Source: Bugulina stolonifera (Eukaryota > Bryozoa > Gymnolaemata > Cheilostomatida > Bugulidae). From it: 64,000 nucleotides of DNA. The DNA is taken from NCBI GenBank assembly GCA_935421135.1, contig OW285188.1, positions 25,769,233 to 25,833,232 on the forward strand. Reading direction: 5' to 3'. How positions within the stretch are numbered: position 1 is the stretch's first letter; each line of letters starts with the position of its first letter. Below are positions 23,349 through 35,720 of the stretch, in pieces. Made by a program: the position numbers and the translations under genes. A model generated the notes under the pieces. The model was given only the letters and a program-made list of their open reading frames with translations, did no database searches and was not told the origin of the DNA.

Positions 23349-23835
23349 ACTTTTCCTAAGGTTTTAATAAAATAAAAGCTCATACTCGTGTTAGATTATT
23401 TTCTTTATGATTATCTATGTTTGTTTATTGTAACTACATGCATCATAACAATAGAAATTATTTTATGTAAATTCCCTCTTTGATTAGACCTACGTTGTTA
23501 CATAGTACATTAAAACTTACTAGACTATTACTATTACTATAATAATAATTATAACTAACTATACTATCTATTACATTACTTAGCATTACTCTACTCTCTT
23601 TTACTTTACTTTTACTTTAACTTTTATTCTTTTACTCTGTATGCAAGATATAGGCCTTATATTGTATTTTCTAATTATAAGTGTATGTGCAGGATATTAT
23701 TCATAAATGATAATAGACAGCTACACTGAAGGCAACATTTGATTAAAAATCGTTAAAAAATTATTTGTAATTTTAAATTTGGTTATTTTTAATTCAATAA
23801 TTGTTCTAACTCTTATTGATCCGCTGCGTTTACAG

Positions 23836-26374
23836 ATGATAACTACTACTACCTGTTGGTACAGCAACCATCTGGAGTCATACCCATTCATAGGAAGCAT
23901 ACAGGTTTCTCTCTCCCACTCTCTCTCCCACCCACTCTAGATTATGTTTACCTTGCTACGGAAAGACCGTTTTGTCACATTGTTTGTGATTGTAATAATC
24001 TTGGATTACTGTGTTTTCAACAGGAAATATGCAAGGTCAAAGAGGTCGCGGTCTTGTAGCTTATGGAGGCATACGGAAAGGTAACAAGTTTTTTTACAAA
24101 ACTAGTAAACAGATTCGGCAACCAAAATGTGTATTTGTTCCCTAATGTAAATGTTCACTTATTTTGCAGCTTCTATTTATCAAACTAGTCACAATTTTTC
24201 AAAATTACCAGGTTTGAGGGGTCGAAGAGGAAGGGGATTCAATCACCATTCTGCAGAATTTGGAAACGACTTTCGTATCTCAGCTGAGAATCGGCAACTG
24301 GCACTTCAAATGGCTGAGAGTAACCAATGCAATAACCTGTCTTTTGAAACAAATGATCCTGCCACTAAGCACAGTCGTATATATGTTGGGAACATTGCTA
24401 AGAAAAGGGTTTCTAGGTCGGATCTTTATGTTATCTTCAGTAGATATGGAATTATAACAGCCATTTCTCACCTCACATCTAAGGCTCCCACAGATGATTG
24501 TTACTTCGGTTTCATTCAGTTTACTACCTCAACATCGGCTATTCGCGCTGTCCAAGGAGAGCATGGTCAGGGCTACCATGGGTACAACTTTGGTAAGATA
24601 GGATATATACTGCTCCACGTTCCACAGTTGTAAAACGTTCATTCATTAGACATCTACCTGTTGTACATGTATAATGTTATAGGCCTAATATTTTACAAGT
24701 TTTGTCCCATGTGTGATTTATAACATGCCTGTACATTTTATCTAAGCCTTCTTACCACAGGTCAGCAAGTATAGGGAAATGTATTGTATAGAAATGGGCA
24801 GATCATGAAGTTCACTGTAAAATATTTAGCAGTTTCTCTGTACGCAACAAAATTAACTTTATTGACGGCCACATAAGCTATTGGCGATACATTCAGTCTT
24901 TAATTTGTCAGATTTATAACGATTTGGCTCTTTACAGAGGTTAAACTTGCGGAGTTCAAAAACCAGGATTCGCAAAAGCTGAAATTGCGTACACAACCCC
25001 GGAATAATAATCTGGGTGCTTCAAAGAGTAGAGAGCAGCTGGTGGGAATGAAATTTAACAAGAGACCATCTGGAGACAGTCAAGATCTTTCAGCACCTGA
25101 GTGAGTTGCAGCTATATTTCAGTCAACTTGATTTATAGCAGTAAAATGATTAGCACATAGCGAAGAGAACATCTGTTGTTATAGCAATTCGGTGCAAGCT
25201 ATTACGTCTTTGTTTTAGGGCTAAAAGATCCAAGTTGGGTTCAGGTTAGTGCGAATTATTCTAACTCTGCACAACACCCCATTTCTGAGCTATAGATTTC
25301 TTGGATTGCTCAATGGTGACTATTACCGAATTTATAACAACTTATATAAACTATAATGTTCAGTGTTTGGATAATGTTTTAGATGGTCCACTTGATATAT
25401 TGGTGTGTGGCAGTTGTCATGTATCTTTTACTGATCTGAAGGCTATGATTTTGCACAAAAACACACCTTGTGCACCTGTGAAGAAATGCCATTGTAATGG
25501 TAAGTAAAATAACATAATATTGGCACTGTGTTCATGATCCACGGAATCATGTGACACTTAGTTCGGACTAAATATTCCTCATGTGGTAATCATGCAATAT
25601 ACGTGCTCATATGCAGCAGATTTTCTCTGTAAACCGAGCCTTTAGCTTGCATATTGTGTTGTAGAGGAGGGAATTCCAGATATTATCACTTGTGCTGTTT
25701 GTATGAAGCCACTTTCTTCCCCATGGAAACTCATTCAACACATGCAAATAATTCACTCTATTAAAATCTGTAACAGTCAACCAACGGTTAGTAAGCCTAC
25801 TGCACCTCTTTTAACAGCCCTATGTGAAAGAAATTCAGTTTGGTCGATTCAGTTTATGCACACGGTGCCAGTTTCTGCCCTCAAACATTTGAGTAATTAT
25901 CCATTACAATAATAACAATACTCTTTTTTGTTGTTAGTTGTGAATCAGACATCTTGCCTTCCAGAAAGTATGTAGTTCTTTAGTACACCAGCAGTAAAAG
26001 AATGCAAATTATAATATGTACTACATGAGTTCATTGCTGCAGAGTACGACTTTTGTTATTTTAGACGGGTGCTCAAGTTGGAATTAAGGTTGAATGTACA
26101 GGTAAGCTTATTTCTATTACCACCAAGCTAAATTAGAAAGTACGATTTTGCCATTTCAACTGGGGGATAGGTTTCAGGCATTTTGCTACCTGTCAGAACT
26201 CACCATGGTTATACTCGTATACAAGTACAATCTAATTAAATTGTCTTCAACTGGTTGTGATTTGAAGACGTACTGGAAAGCAATGATGCTATGGAAGATG
26301 AAGGAACCGGAGACGATGGTCCTGTAGACTTGGACAATGACCTTCTTGACGAAGAAGAGGAACAAACGGTATAA
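23836..26374 (+). CDS. RNA-binding protein: RRM plus two BCL11-type zinc fingers
   Basis: Exons 23836-23904, 24024-24080, 24170-24592, 24938-25100, 25219-25244, 25383-25499, 25665-25786, 26065-26101, 26268-26374 join in phase. The first enters at phase 1, so either a further exon lies upstream or translation starts at ATG 24029 (348 aa). From that Met: RG-rich head (RGRG, RGRRGRG, 5-40); RRM at about 87-166 with RNP2 IYVGNI and RNP1-like YFGFIQF; nuclear-signal-like AKRSK (214-218); finger 1 Cys230, Cys233, His245, Cys250; finger 2 Cys269, Cys272, His285, His290 within PWKLIQHMQIIH; then AQVGIKVE and an acidic C-terminus ending DEEEEQTV. The RRM resembles hnRNP C/RALY; both fingers and their spacing resemble the N-terminal CCHC and first C2H2 finger of BCL11 proteins. 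A nuclear RNA/DNA-binding role is inferred. The exon 8 join is the least certain. Confidence 0.8.
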
Positions 26375-26621
26375 ACCATTTCAAACCAACAGGTAGTTCC
26401 CACCTACAGCATCGTATTTGTAGTAACGCTAGCTTTATGCAGAAGCTTGAGAAAATGTTCGAGTCAGATTTGTGTATATTCTTATGTTATATTCGCACAC
26501 CTAGATCATTTTACAAGGTTATATGGTTTTACTTTCCCTCAGCTTTAGTTGTCTCATCTTTCTTTATGGGATCTCAGACTTAACCAGATTACTTTGCTTA
26601 TCTACATTTTGCTACTTCAGT

Positions 26622-26627
26622 TTTATT
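26622..26627 (-). terminator. Polyadenylation signal of the CD20-like gene
   Basis: AATAAA on the minus strand, about 75 nt past the stop codon at 26700. The RRM gene converges from the other side, stopping at 26374, so the two 3'UTRs probably meet or overlap here. Confidence 0.55.
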
Positions 26628-26699
26628 TTCCTATTTGCTCCAGGGGGCCTATAGATTTTTGTACATAATGTATGTCTTTAGTAACAACGTTCCCGGTTT

Positions 26700-27791
26700 T
26701 TAAAAAATTATAAGATCACTCCAAAGCTCCATAATAGCTCCATTGCGAGGTGGAAAGCGGCACAGGAGTAAAGTGACTGTTAGTAAAGAAAGCACCAACT
26801 CACTCACTCCTATGACTAAGCTTGCACAGATCAGTGACATTGTCCAATGCTGACCTTCTCTACTGGCTCGAAATGTCTGGAAAATATAACTTTTTTCTTC
26901 AATGATGTAGCAGACATGTAAATAATGTTGTCGTTTGAATTATGTGTAGGCATCTAGTAACAATAAATAAATACAATTGATATAATGAATGCAAACTGCC
27001 ATAAAATATATATTCCTACCTGAATAAGTGCCGAAGTTGTTGGTACTAATGCTAAGCAGAAGAGAAAGTTCAAAATGTTAGCTCCAAGAAATAAGCACGC
27101 CTGAAAAAGCGCAACATATAGCAACAAGAGCCATTATCAGGATTCAACCGTTTATACATTATATTTGAAATGCGCGTATGATTAGGACATGTCTATTTGA
27201 CAAATTCTTCATTTTTCTTTTCGATTTATTTTAAAACTTTTTTTATAATTTTGGGTTCTGAAGTGATCATATCGTAACTCGAGTTAGCATAGTAATTATA
27301 TTACTAACATAGTTTTGTAACTCACATATTTTGAAAGATGTTGGGCCTTTTTCCGAACTCTGAGTGCGAATAATATTTCTACAGTCATAACAACTCCACC
27401 GACTATTGCCATGAACACGAATGCAATTGATGGAGCAAAGTGCTCTTCAAAATGTGGTAGTGTTCCTGCTCTAGCCAGATAGCCAATGCTGAGAATAATC
27501 AGGGACAATCCTGTAAATATTGTAATTGGCAAATCGTCTCTTTATTTCTTTTTTGCCGGATAGCGAATGTTTTAGCAATATGAGGACTAAACTGTATTAG
27601 ATGGTTTTTCAAAGCTTTTCCATTTTACCAAATCACACAAAGCATCGCCATTGAGCTGATGCATATTTTATGAACAGAGGTAATAATAAAGTTGTAGACT
27701 AACCTAGGAGACTTTGTAGTGCTCCCAAAATTTGAAACTTTCTAAATCCCACCTCACTGGTGTCATAATCGACTGTTTTGGAGGTTTCCAT
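26700..27791 (-). CDS. Four-transmembrane protein, CD20/MS4A-like, 176 aa
   Basis: Four exons: 27791-27704, 27510-27326, 27100-27020, 26876-26700; 531 nt with every GT..AG junction in phase. Four hydrophobic segments at about residues 22-42, 57-79, 92-117 and 130-157, with short cytoplasm-like ends. Segment 1 reads FQILGALQSLLGLSLIILSIG, resembling the LGxxQIxxGxxxxxLG opening of the MS4A/CD20-like superfamily, and a basic RVRKK follows segment 2 as an inner-face anchor. Function cannot be inferred beyond a small tetraspan membrane protein; relatives act as channel-associated or receptor-associated subunits. It converges on the RRM gene. Alternatives are other small tetraspan families (MARVEL, claudin-like); no claudin signature is seen. 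Confidence 0.72.
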
Positions 27792-30700
27792 CAGTGACTT
27801 GTACTAATCTTCATAGATTCAATCGGAGTAGGAGAGTTTCCAATGCACTGATATTAAGTATCACTTTGTTGTGCGCAACTGAAAACGTAAAGTGATATAA
27901 TATTCTCTATCATCATTTCAATTTTTGGCTAGTTACATGATAATATTAAAATCTGACACCAATAATCTCAATGCTTCAAGCATCCCACAGCAAGAACATT
28001 CTCAATGACGCTTCACCAATTGGAGCCTTATAAATGAAAAGCTAATAGTGCTACCTCTGTCAACCTGGAGGAATATGGCTACATTTTGTGATACAATTTA
28101 CAAATCACATCTTAAACTCCGTTAAGACCATTATATGGGAGAAACTGGCAAGATAAATTCCAGGAGGCCTTCAGTGTTGTCTAAAGTAATGTTGGTCAGC
28201 TTCCATTTTGTATTTTCTGTTACCAAAATGGTGCAATATGGTTTGGGCTGCCATTATGTCTTTTTATATTTTTTATGTCAATTTATGTTTTGTAGAGTTA
28301 TGGTACCAAGTGTGCATCGGTTGAATCATTTTTTGATTTAAATTACCAAGCGATAAGCCATCCATTTTATTCTTCAGACTTAGACCAGTGATAGAAAAGT
28401 GCATAATTGGATTGTTTGATGAGGTAAATTTTACGACATCTTTACAATATGAATGTATGGTCACAGATTTAATCTATCAATCAACTGGCCATGCCATGGC
28501 AATGAGAATTTTTCCAAACATGTGATCAGTAATATGAGAGAATACAAATTGGGAGGATATTGCTCTTTTAGCCCTTGGCAATTTTGATCTGACTGGCAAC
28601 ATCCTAGGGTGTACATTTTGTATTATACATGTAATAAATGTTTGTGTATGTTAAAATGCAGTATTCCTCACCCCAACATGGGACATTTCTATTATTTATA
28701 TATTTATTCGTTGTTAAATAGAGTTCAAATATTTAAAAGGATTTCTTTACACTGTGAAGGTTTTAGAAGAAAATTCGTTTAAAAGCAGGCTCACTTATAT
28801 ATTATATATTTAGTTTATAAACAATGTCACAAAATAACGGAACAAAACAATTATGAACAATCGTGACTTGTTTTGAAGATGTCGGCGTGGGTTAGAAGTT
28901 TTACGATCAAATTTATTACTGGTGCTAGACACATTTTTTATTCATAATATCCAAATGTCAGGAATGAAAAAATCAAAAGTGTGTAGTACTACCTGCTTTT
29001 TGTCGTAATAACCTGACTTGTCGATATTAACTGATTGACCAAACTCATTAACGTCAATGAATCCTACATAACTGCTTCTGGCCATTTGTTTTTAGTTTCT
29101 GTTGCAATGCATGCTGGAATGACCCAGGGGGGTGCCTGAAAAGTGTTCCATCTCTGTAGATTAAATCTGATGTGTGTAGTTTCGATAGGCATAAATAATG
29201 TATACATGTGTATGCATTTTATTAGTTTTATTTCCGGTTTTAGTGCATTTCCAATTTGCCCCAAGTACCTCATACTGCAAGCACGCAGGCTGTAAAAACT
29301 GTACTGCACAGTTTGGTATTTCTATAAAATATTTTGCTTGAGGTGGTCATCAGCAGCTATTCTTTGTGGTGGAAATATATTTGGAATCCTCATGATGGCT
29401 GATATCAACCTTTTTATCCTTCAAAAACCAGCACTAGAGGTTTAACTTTCAACTCACAATAAAATAGATCTTGTATGGTTGTAATTATGGATTAAATTTT
29501 TTTTCACTATATTCCCTCGTTTCAAATGTGTGTTGTCATTTCTAGGAAATTGTTGATGGGAAGATCCTAACTATGAAATGTCACCAAAACTTGGTACTTA
29601 TATAACAGCATGGTTACTCAGCATCAATGTATCTACCGCCAATTCCGCCTTCAAAGCTCTTGGTTTTAAGTTTTTATTTGAAGCTATGTTGTTGCTGCCA
29701 ATGTTGAAACCATCATTGAAGAAGCTGATCTCCTTTACGTTTAGCCTTTACCTTTTAATTTCTACATTTAGTTTTACTTGATGAAATGAGGCTACATATT
29801 TCTGAGCCTCCGCATTCATGTTTGCACCAACCTTTCCTAAGCTCAATATGTGGCTTTAACGGTAGTTCAGACCTTGTACTGGCAGTAGTGCTGCGTCATT
29901 TCTGGGACTAGAAGAGGAACTTTCTGCCTTGTCGAAATAATATTGGCCATCCCCATTCTACAGTTTAGTTTTTTAGTTCAGTTTTATCTCGACTCATGAC
30001 AAAGACACTAGAGGAAATGTTGGGGCCTATGGCAGCTAGTCTAGGCAGCTGGTCAGCAGCCAACTAGCCAAAAAGTCACTTGCTACATGAATCCAAGTAG
30101 ATGATACTTCAGGACACGCTTGAAGTCACCCTCCACAATGAAGCACACTGGTAGCTCACTCTACCGTGTCCTGCAACAGTAATAAATTTTAGCAACAGTA
30201 AATTAACATTAAATTTTTTTGCTAGGTAGTTATGATAATAATGAGGTTGAGGAGAATAATAGGTGCTATGAGCAAGTAACAGTTGTTTGTATTTGTGGAG
30301 TAAATGAATAGTCAAAATAGAAGAGCTGTCAAAAGGAGGTTTTGTATATGTACTCGCAGATTTTTTATTAATTGTTCTAATAACTAGTTTTTGCAAAGAG
30401 TAAATTTATTTTAATTTTGATGTTTTTCTGGTGCTTCCCCAAGACTCTAGCCAGTAACTTACATGTATTGTTGTGTTAACATATCAGTTGTAAATAATAT
30501 CAAAATATCTCTAGGCAGAAAACTGGAGCAGATGAACAATGTTCCTTCCAAGTCAAGATTTTATTAATTCCAACACCTAAAAAAGTTTTATTCTTTAAAT
30601 ATCTTTCTCCAATTCTTGGTGCAATATAATTTGTTTTATCTACTTATGAAGTAAGTTTGTTTGCATTACCCAAACTTATCTGATCTATTTGTTTATTTTG

Positions 30701-31890
30701 TTAATCTTTGCTTTCAAAAAAATAAACTGGTGTCATCTGCATACAAAATAGGATCAAACAATATTTGGCACATCATTTATACATATTGAAAACAAGTATT
30801 TGTTTACAAACCAAAGTTTCTCAAAGTTTGAAATTTGCATTTCAATTTTTCAAATGGAGAATTTAGTGTTTGTTTTTAAATATAATATGATATTTTGTTT
30901 ATTAACTTCGTAGTATTTTGGCTTTGTTATCATAGCACCATCATTTGGTAACGATATTGCATAGGGGAATGTTTATTGCATATATTCATAAAGCATTTTG
31001 CAAAGTTATTGTACATAGTGTTTACGTCAGTCTGAGGATAGACTTCAGCTTTCTATTCTGCATTAATTAATTCATTTTGGTGTCATGTGTTTATTAAAGG
31101 GTTCTCACCTTTATTAGTTATGTATTCTCTTCGTGTTTCATTTTACCTCCGTCTCTCCGTCATCTATGTATGTCCCTCTCTCTCTTTCTCCTGTTCTTTC
31201 TTCTGGAGTTATGTGCACATTGAACAGATAAGATAACTCCGTAACTTTCATTAGGAACTTTTCTCAACCGCAATTTCGGAATTGCCTTTGCAGATTTGAA
31301 ACCTTTCACCTTTCTACGGGCAAAGAAAATTTGATCACATTTATAAACCTGTGCAACTTGTACTACTATCTTATTAGATTGGGGTCTGTAATTTGCAGCC
31401 CATTGTATGGTGCTAACCTTCACCTGGGATTCGTATTCTTACTCAGATATTATGTAATATTCGCCACCATTCGTTAAATTTGCAACTTGGGACAATTTCC
31501 CTGAATTCAGTAGTTTGTAAACAAAACACAGTTGTTCAATATTCTCATTCAGGGGAAACAGATTGCATTTATTTAATATAACATTACATATTATGTGGAA
31601 TGCTATGTAAGTCTTGTCTAACTAGGATTGGTACAAAACTGTTCCATGAAGGAAAAACCCTGTACTGTAAAATAAAGCAGAAGTGTGCATGTAGTTGCGG
31701 TGGTTAACATTAAACATGCAAAAGAAATGAAGTTGCTAGATGGCACCACTGTTGATAAGAGGAACAACATTAACATAACACACTAAAACAATAGAATGTT
31801 ATAAAACTATTCGCCACTGACGAACATGGTGTAAAAGTGTATAATATGTATTTCATGTTCACAAAAATTATGATTAGCAAGGAAGAGATG
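27792..31890. other. Gene-poor region with decayed coding-like pieces
   Basis: No supported gene. AT-rich sequence with short ORFs. At 31160-31423 (minus) a Lys/Arg-rich reading frame appears broken by a frameshift, and at 29578-29780 there is an ORF of doubtful value; both look like old mobile-element or pseudogene debris but neither is recognised. Confidence 0.5.
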
Positions 31891-32491
31891 TTGGGGTGGA
31901 GCCTCCACACTTGCAGCTTATCAGCTCTTAGATGATTGGAGCCTGACCAACCCCTTCACTGCGGGACAAAACTTGTTTGAGATAGGATTAGTTTTGCATA
32001 GACAATATTGCCCATTTTCTTTCTACCTTGTATTTATGGTTTGGCCATACTTCTATTTTGGTGTATGGTCCAACAAAATGTAAGCATCAGTTTAGGATTT
32101 TGACCCTTTTTCGCTTATTATCATTGCCACTTCGTTTCCAACCTCATATAATGGAGGTTCTTTGATTCCTCCATTTGAATTTGTACCCTTAGCACATCAT
32201 GAGCCTGTTGCAGGTTCTCAAGAAAACTAAAAGCATACTGGTGGGTTGTCTTGGAGGTTTGATTAGAGATGCCATACACAATCTGAAAGATGGTCTGGGG
32301 CTGTTGTGCTTTTTGTTACTTTCCAGACGGATCGTGTACACTTCATAGCCTTTCGTTTCCCATACATGCGTATATTGCTTGAAATTCAACCCACTATTTT
32401 TAAACTGATCCTACAAGATAGGCAACTTGACAGGTAGAGGGTGTAGGGGTTAGCAGCTCTTACTTTCATTCAGCTCACTTGCTAACTGACT
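31891..32491. repeat. ~600-bp direct repeat, copy 1
   Basis: Starts TTGGGGTGGAGCC and runs to GCTAACTGACTT. It is almost identical (a few substitutions and a 2-nt indel) to 33330-33933, in the same orientation, with about 840 bp between. It could be a terminal repeat of a short LTR-type element or a recent local duplication. Confidence 0.9.
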
Positions 32492-32534
32492 TGTCTTGAG
32501 TCTCTCTTTACAGTCACCTGGCTTATATCTGTAT

Positions 32535-32945
32535 TTATACAATAATTTGACATTCAAGTTTCTTTGATAATACTTGGATGGCCTCAAATAGATCCTCTTT
32601 TGGTTTGCGGGGTATTTCGTTAATGACTAGGTTTTTCTTATTATACTTACTAGAGGTAAACAAGTCCTGCAAGACATATGACACAATCAGAGATCTGTCA
32701 CGGTTGGCTTTGTTATATTTAGTAACAGCACATAATGTTATACTGCTATAGCACAGGCGACCTAATTTTGCATACAACAAAACTAATTTTTTAATGTATC
32801 TACTAACTCTTGCCTTCGTAGCTCCGCTTTGGGCTCTTTCAGTATTATTTCCATGATCCTTGCTCCCTGTAGATGAGTCTCTCTGGGCTCTTCTTCTGTC
32901 AGGAATCCTATCTCAACTACTGTTTCTAGTTTTGCTTGACATTGC
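32535..32945 (-). pseudogene. Decayed ORF1-like retroelement fragment
   Basis: Minus-strand frames give EIILKEPKAELRRQELVDTL, a stop, then NLVINEIPRKPKEDLFEAIQ. The NLVIxGIPxxxxEDL pattern after a charged helical stretch is typical of LINE ORF1 nucleic-acid chaperone proteins. At least two frame breaks are present. It lies between the two 600-bp direct repeats. Confidence 0.45.
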
Positions 32946-33329
32946 ACCAAATTTGTCCTCTAATTTTCTCTTGTGTGGAATCCTTCATATGCCGCATCAC
33001 TTGGGGCTTTGATTTGGTGATGAACTAAATCGCCCATTGGGAGATGATCTTAACATTAATTTTACAATAATATGTGTAAATGATTAATAAAATGTGATAT
33101 AATGTAGACTAATATAAGAATAATACTTCACTGTGTAACGAACACAGTGTAGAAAGTAGAGATTACCACACAGCTATTCTTTATAATTGACTATATGAAG
33201 TTTTAGAGACCTATGCCACTCAACAGCCGGTATTTCTTTTTGTTTATGAGACATCTCCTCTGTAGATTCTTTCTCTCTTTAGGACCAGCTGTCCTCCATA
33301 AGTCCCAGGGTGAGTGGCAGGAAGGGATT

Positions 33330-33933
33330 TTGGGGTGGAGCCTTCACACTTGCAGCTTATCAGCTCTTAGATGATTGGAGCCTGACCAACCCCTTCACTG
33401 CGGGACAAAACTTGTTTGAGATATGATTAGTTTTGCATAGACAATATTGCCCATTTTCTTTCTACCTTGTATTTATGGTTTGGCCATACTTCTATTTTGG
33501 TGTATGGTCCAACAAAATGTAAGCGTCAGTTTAGGATTTTGACCCTTTTTCTCTTATTATCATTGCCACTTCGTTTCCAACCTCATATAATGGAGGTTCT
33601 TTGATTCCTCCATTTGAATTTGTACCCTTAGCACATCATGAGCCTGTTGCAGGTTCTCAAGAAAACCAAAAGCATACTGGTGGGTTGTCTTGGAGGTTTG
33701 ATTAGAGATGCCATACACAATCTGAAGGATGGTCTGGGGCTGTTGTGCTTTTTGTTACTTTCCACAGACGGATCGTGTACACTTTATAGCCTTTTGTTTC
33801 CCATACATACGTATATTGCTTGAAATTCAACCCACTATTTTTAAACTGATCCTACAAGATAGGCAACTTGACAGGTAGAGGGTGTAGGGCTTAGCAGCTC
33901 TTACTTTCATTCAGCTCACTTGCTAACTGACTT
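33330..33933. repeat. ~600-bp direct repeat, copy 2
   Basis: Near-identical partner of 31891-32491. It is preceded by purine-rich GGCAGGAAGGGA, which resembles a polypurine tract before a 3' LTR, but the first copy is preceded by a similar purine stretch, so the LTR reading is unproven. No TG..CA ends or obvious target duplication were found. Confidence 0.9.
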
Positions 33934-35204
33934 TATTTAACATCATACAACTCAGGCCAGCTCAGCAAGCCATGCCAAGCCAAAAAGCCAAACAACAATA
34001 AGCTGACAATGGTTCTCAACATAAGGCGCCCCTCCCGGGTTCGAAAATTTTCCAGAGTTAACAATCAATAAGGTCCATCTCCAGCAAGCTGTTACTATTG
34101 GCAATAGCTTTTATGTTGATTATGGTATCCCATGTCATCTATTTGCCATCAAATGAATTTGAAGAATCCTATTTTATCTAGAAATATCCATAAAAACAAT
34201 AATATATGCATATATGTATGATGCGTAAACATGTATGCTTATTGGCAAGCAAGAAAGATCAAAGCATTGATGCAAGTGCTGTAAAATATGTATATATGCA
34301 TAAGTAGTCATTAGACAGTATTCATTTCATAAAGTTTATTAAATCTATTTCTGTGCTTCATGCTATTAAATTTGTAACAAACTGTAACGTTGCATGTAAA
34401 AGCACATGTTGTGTGGTCACAAATTTAGTATCATGTTTAGTTACCTAGCTCATCTTACAGCTTAATACATAGAATCTTAGTAGCATCCAATACCTGACAG
34501 CACATATAAGGAGAATCAATGAATGAGAATGACATTATCGCTCGGCACACGTAGGAACATCTCTACACTGGAAAAATCTCGATCATCCAACACTTCTTGA
34601 AGCGCTTCACCAATATATGGTAGCAGAGTGACTGTGGTCTCTAAGGCTGTATATCTTTATTCACACTTCTTGTGACTATGATACCATTATGAGACTGACA
34701 TTACAATATATTTACGTTTCAACCCATCTCGTATGGGACAGAGTGCATAGCTTCGTTTTCTGTGGGGCATTAATGTCATCACTTCTTTTGAACACTTCTG
34801 TTAGTTTCTTTTGACGCTTTGAGGAATTGTTAAAAAAGAACACAATTCTTTTTGCACACTCATCATGTTATCTATGGAAGAAAACATGATTATTATAACT
34901 GTTAATAGAAATTTGACTTTGTTGTTGAATTTTTCCATATAAAATATTAAGTAGTAATAGAGACAGACACTTGGATAACTGTCCTGGTATTGCCAGGAAA
35001 ATATAAAATCTTCCACTGGTGACGGTGAGAAGACTGCTATCAAAATACCAGGGATAAAATATCTACAATGCATCCAGTACTGCTTTATATTGTTTAACAT
35101 CCCCAAATAAACGAAAGTAATAATTGGTAACTGTGGGCTCATGCACTACATGAAACTGCATTTTTAGTTAATAGGAGTGCTGCTAATAACTAATATCCAA
35201 TTAC
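33934..35204. other. Gap without a supported gene
   Basis: AT-rich sequence between the repeat pair and the hAT fragment. A 113-codon minus ORF (34801-35142) is hydrophobic and low-complexity, without splice or homology support. Confidence 0.5.
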
Positions 35205-35210
35205 TAAAAG

Positions 35211-35720
35211 TTAAGTGTACCCACCCCTTAAAGAGTCTAGAGGAACAAACGACGAAACTTTTCTTCTGGCTGTAGAGTGTTGGAGTCGAAGTAGTGCGAA
35301 GCGATGCAGTTTTTCAGCGTTGCTAACATCTCCGGTTTCATCAGTTATTATAGAATAGGATGGTGATCCTTTTCTGTCTACAACCGCTTTACTTGTTATA
35401 TGACTTGCTCTACGAAGTAGTAACTCATTTTGAGTTGCCGGGGAAGTATACATCGCTTTTTCGCTACCTATGTTGCCAACAATCTGATCACCAGCTTGCC
35501 TGCGGAATTCTAATATTTGTAAAAAGTTCCCATGATTGATATCACCCAAAACCACATCAGATCGACTTTCAGGTGGGTCCCTGTATGGTATGCTTCCGTT
35601 TCTGTGACCTCTCAACGCACAGCCCTGTCTTGCATTGTAAATCGATGCCCGCAGTATTGAATTCAGTCTTTTCTTTCGTAAAAGTAGTTTTTCTGTTGTT
35701 GATTATCGACTTGATGAGTG
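35211..35720 (-). pseudogene. hAT-type transposase fragment (ZMYM/TTF-type group)
   Basis: The 134-codon minus-strand ORF reads ALRGHRNGS, GNFLQILEFRRQAGDQIVG, YTSPATQNELL, and SIITDETGDVSNAEKL. This order (RGH...NKGNF, YTSPxxQNELL, ILADETxDVSxxEQL) is diagnostic of hAT transposases of the ZMYM-like/TTF-type group, the ADET/TDET Asp being part of the catalytic core. Upstream (to about 35720) a matching piece (LNSILRASIYNARQG) is in another frame. Downstream the catalytic C-terminal half and dimerisation region are absent, so it is a relic. Confidence 0.8.

Larger units (their letters stand above)
22136..23835. other. Region between TLCD-like and RRM/zinc-finger genes
   Basis: Holds the likely TLCD-like 3'UTR with its duplicated 109-bp unit, and a GC-richer block at 23040-23350 carrying a minus-strand small ORF. 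The first coding exon of the RRM gene may lie here but was not identified. Confidence 0.6.

Noticed and set aside
25928..25970. Extra exon in the RRM/zinc-finger gene (reading VNQTSCLPE)
   Set aside because: Has splice-like ends, but including it gives a stop codon in the required phase or breaks the next exon; skipping it keeps the frame.
31160..31423. 87-codon basic minus-strand ORF
   Set aside because: Coding-like but needs a frameshift to continue, no recognised family, and lies in transposon debris.
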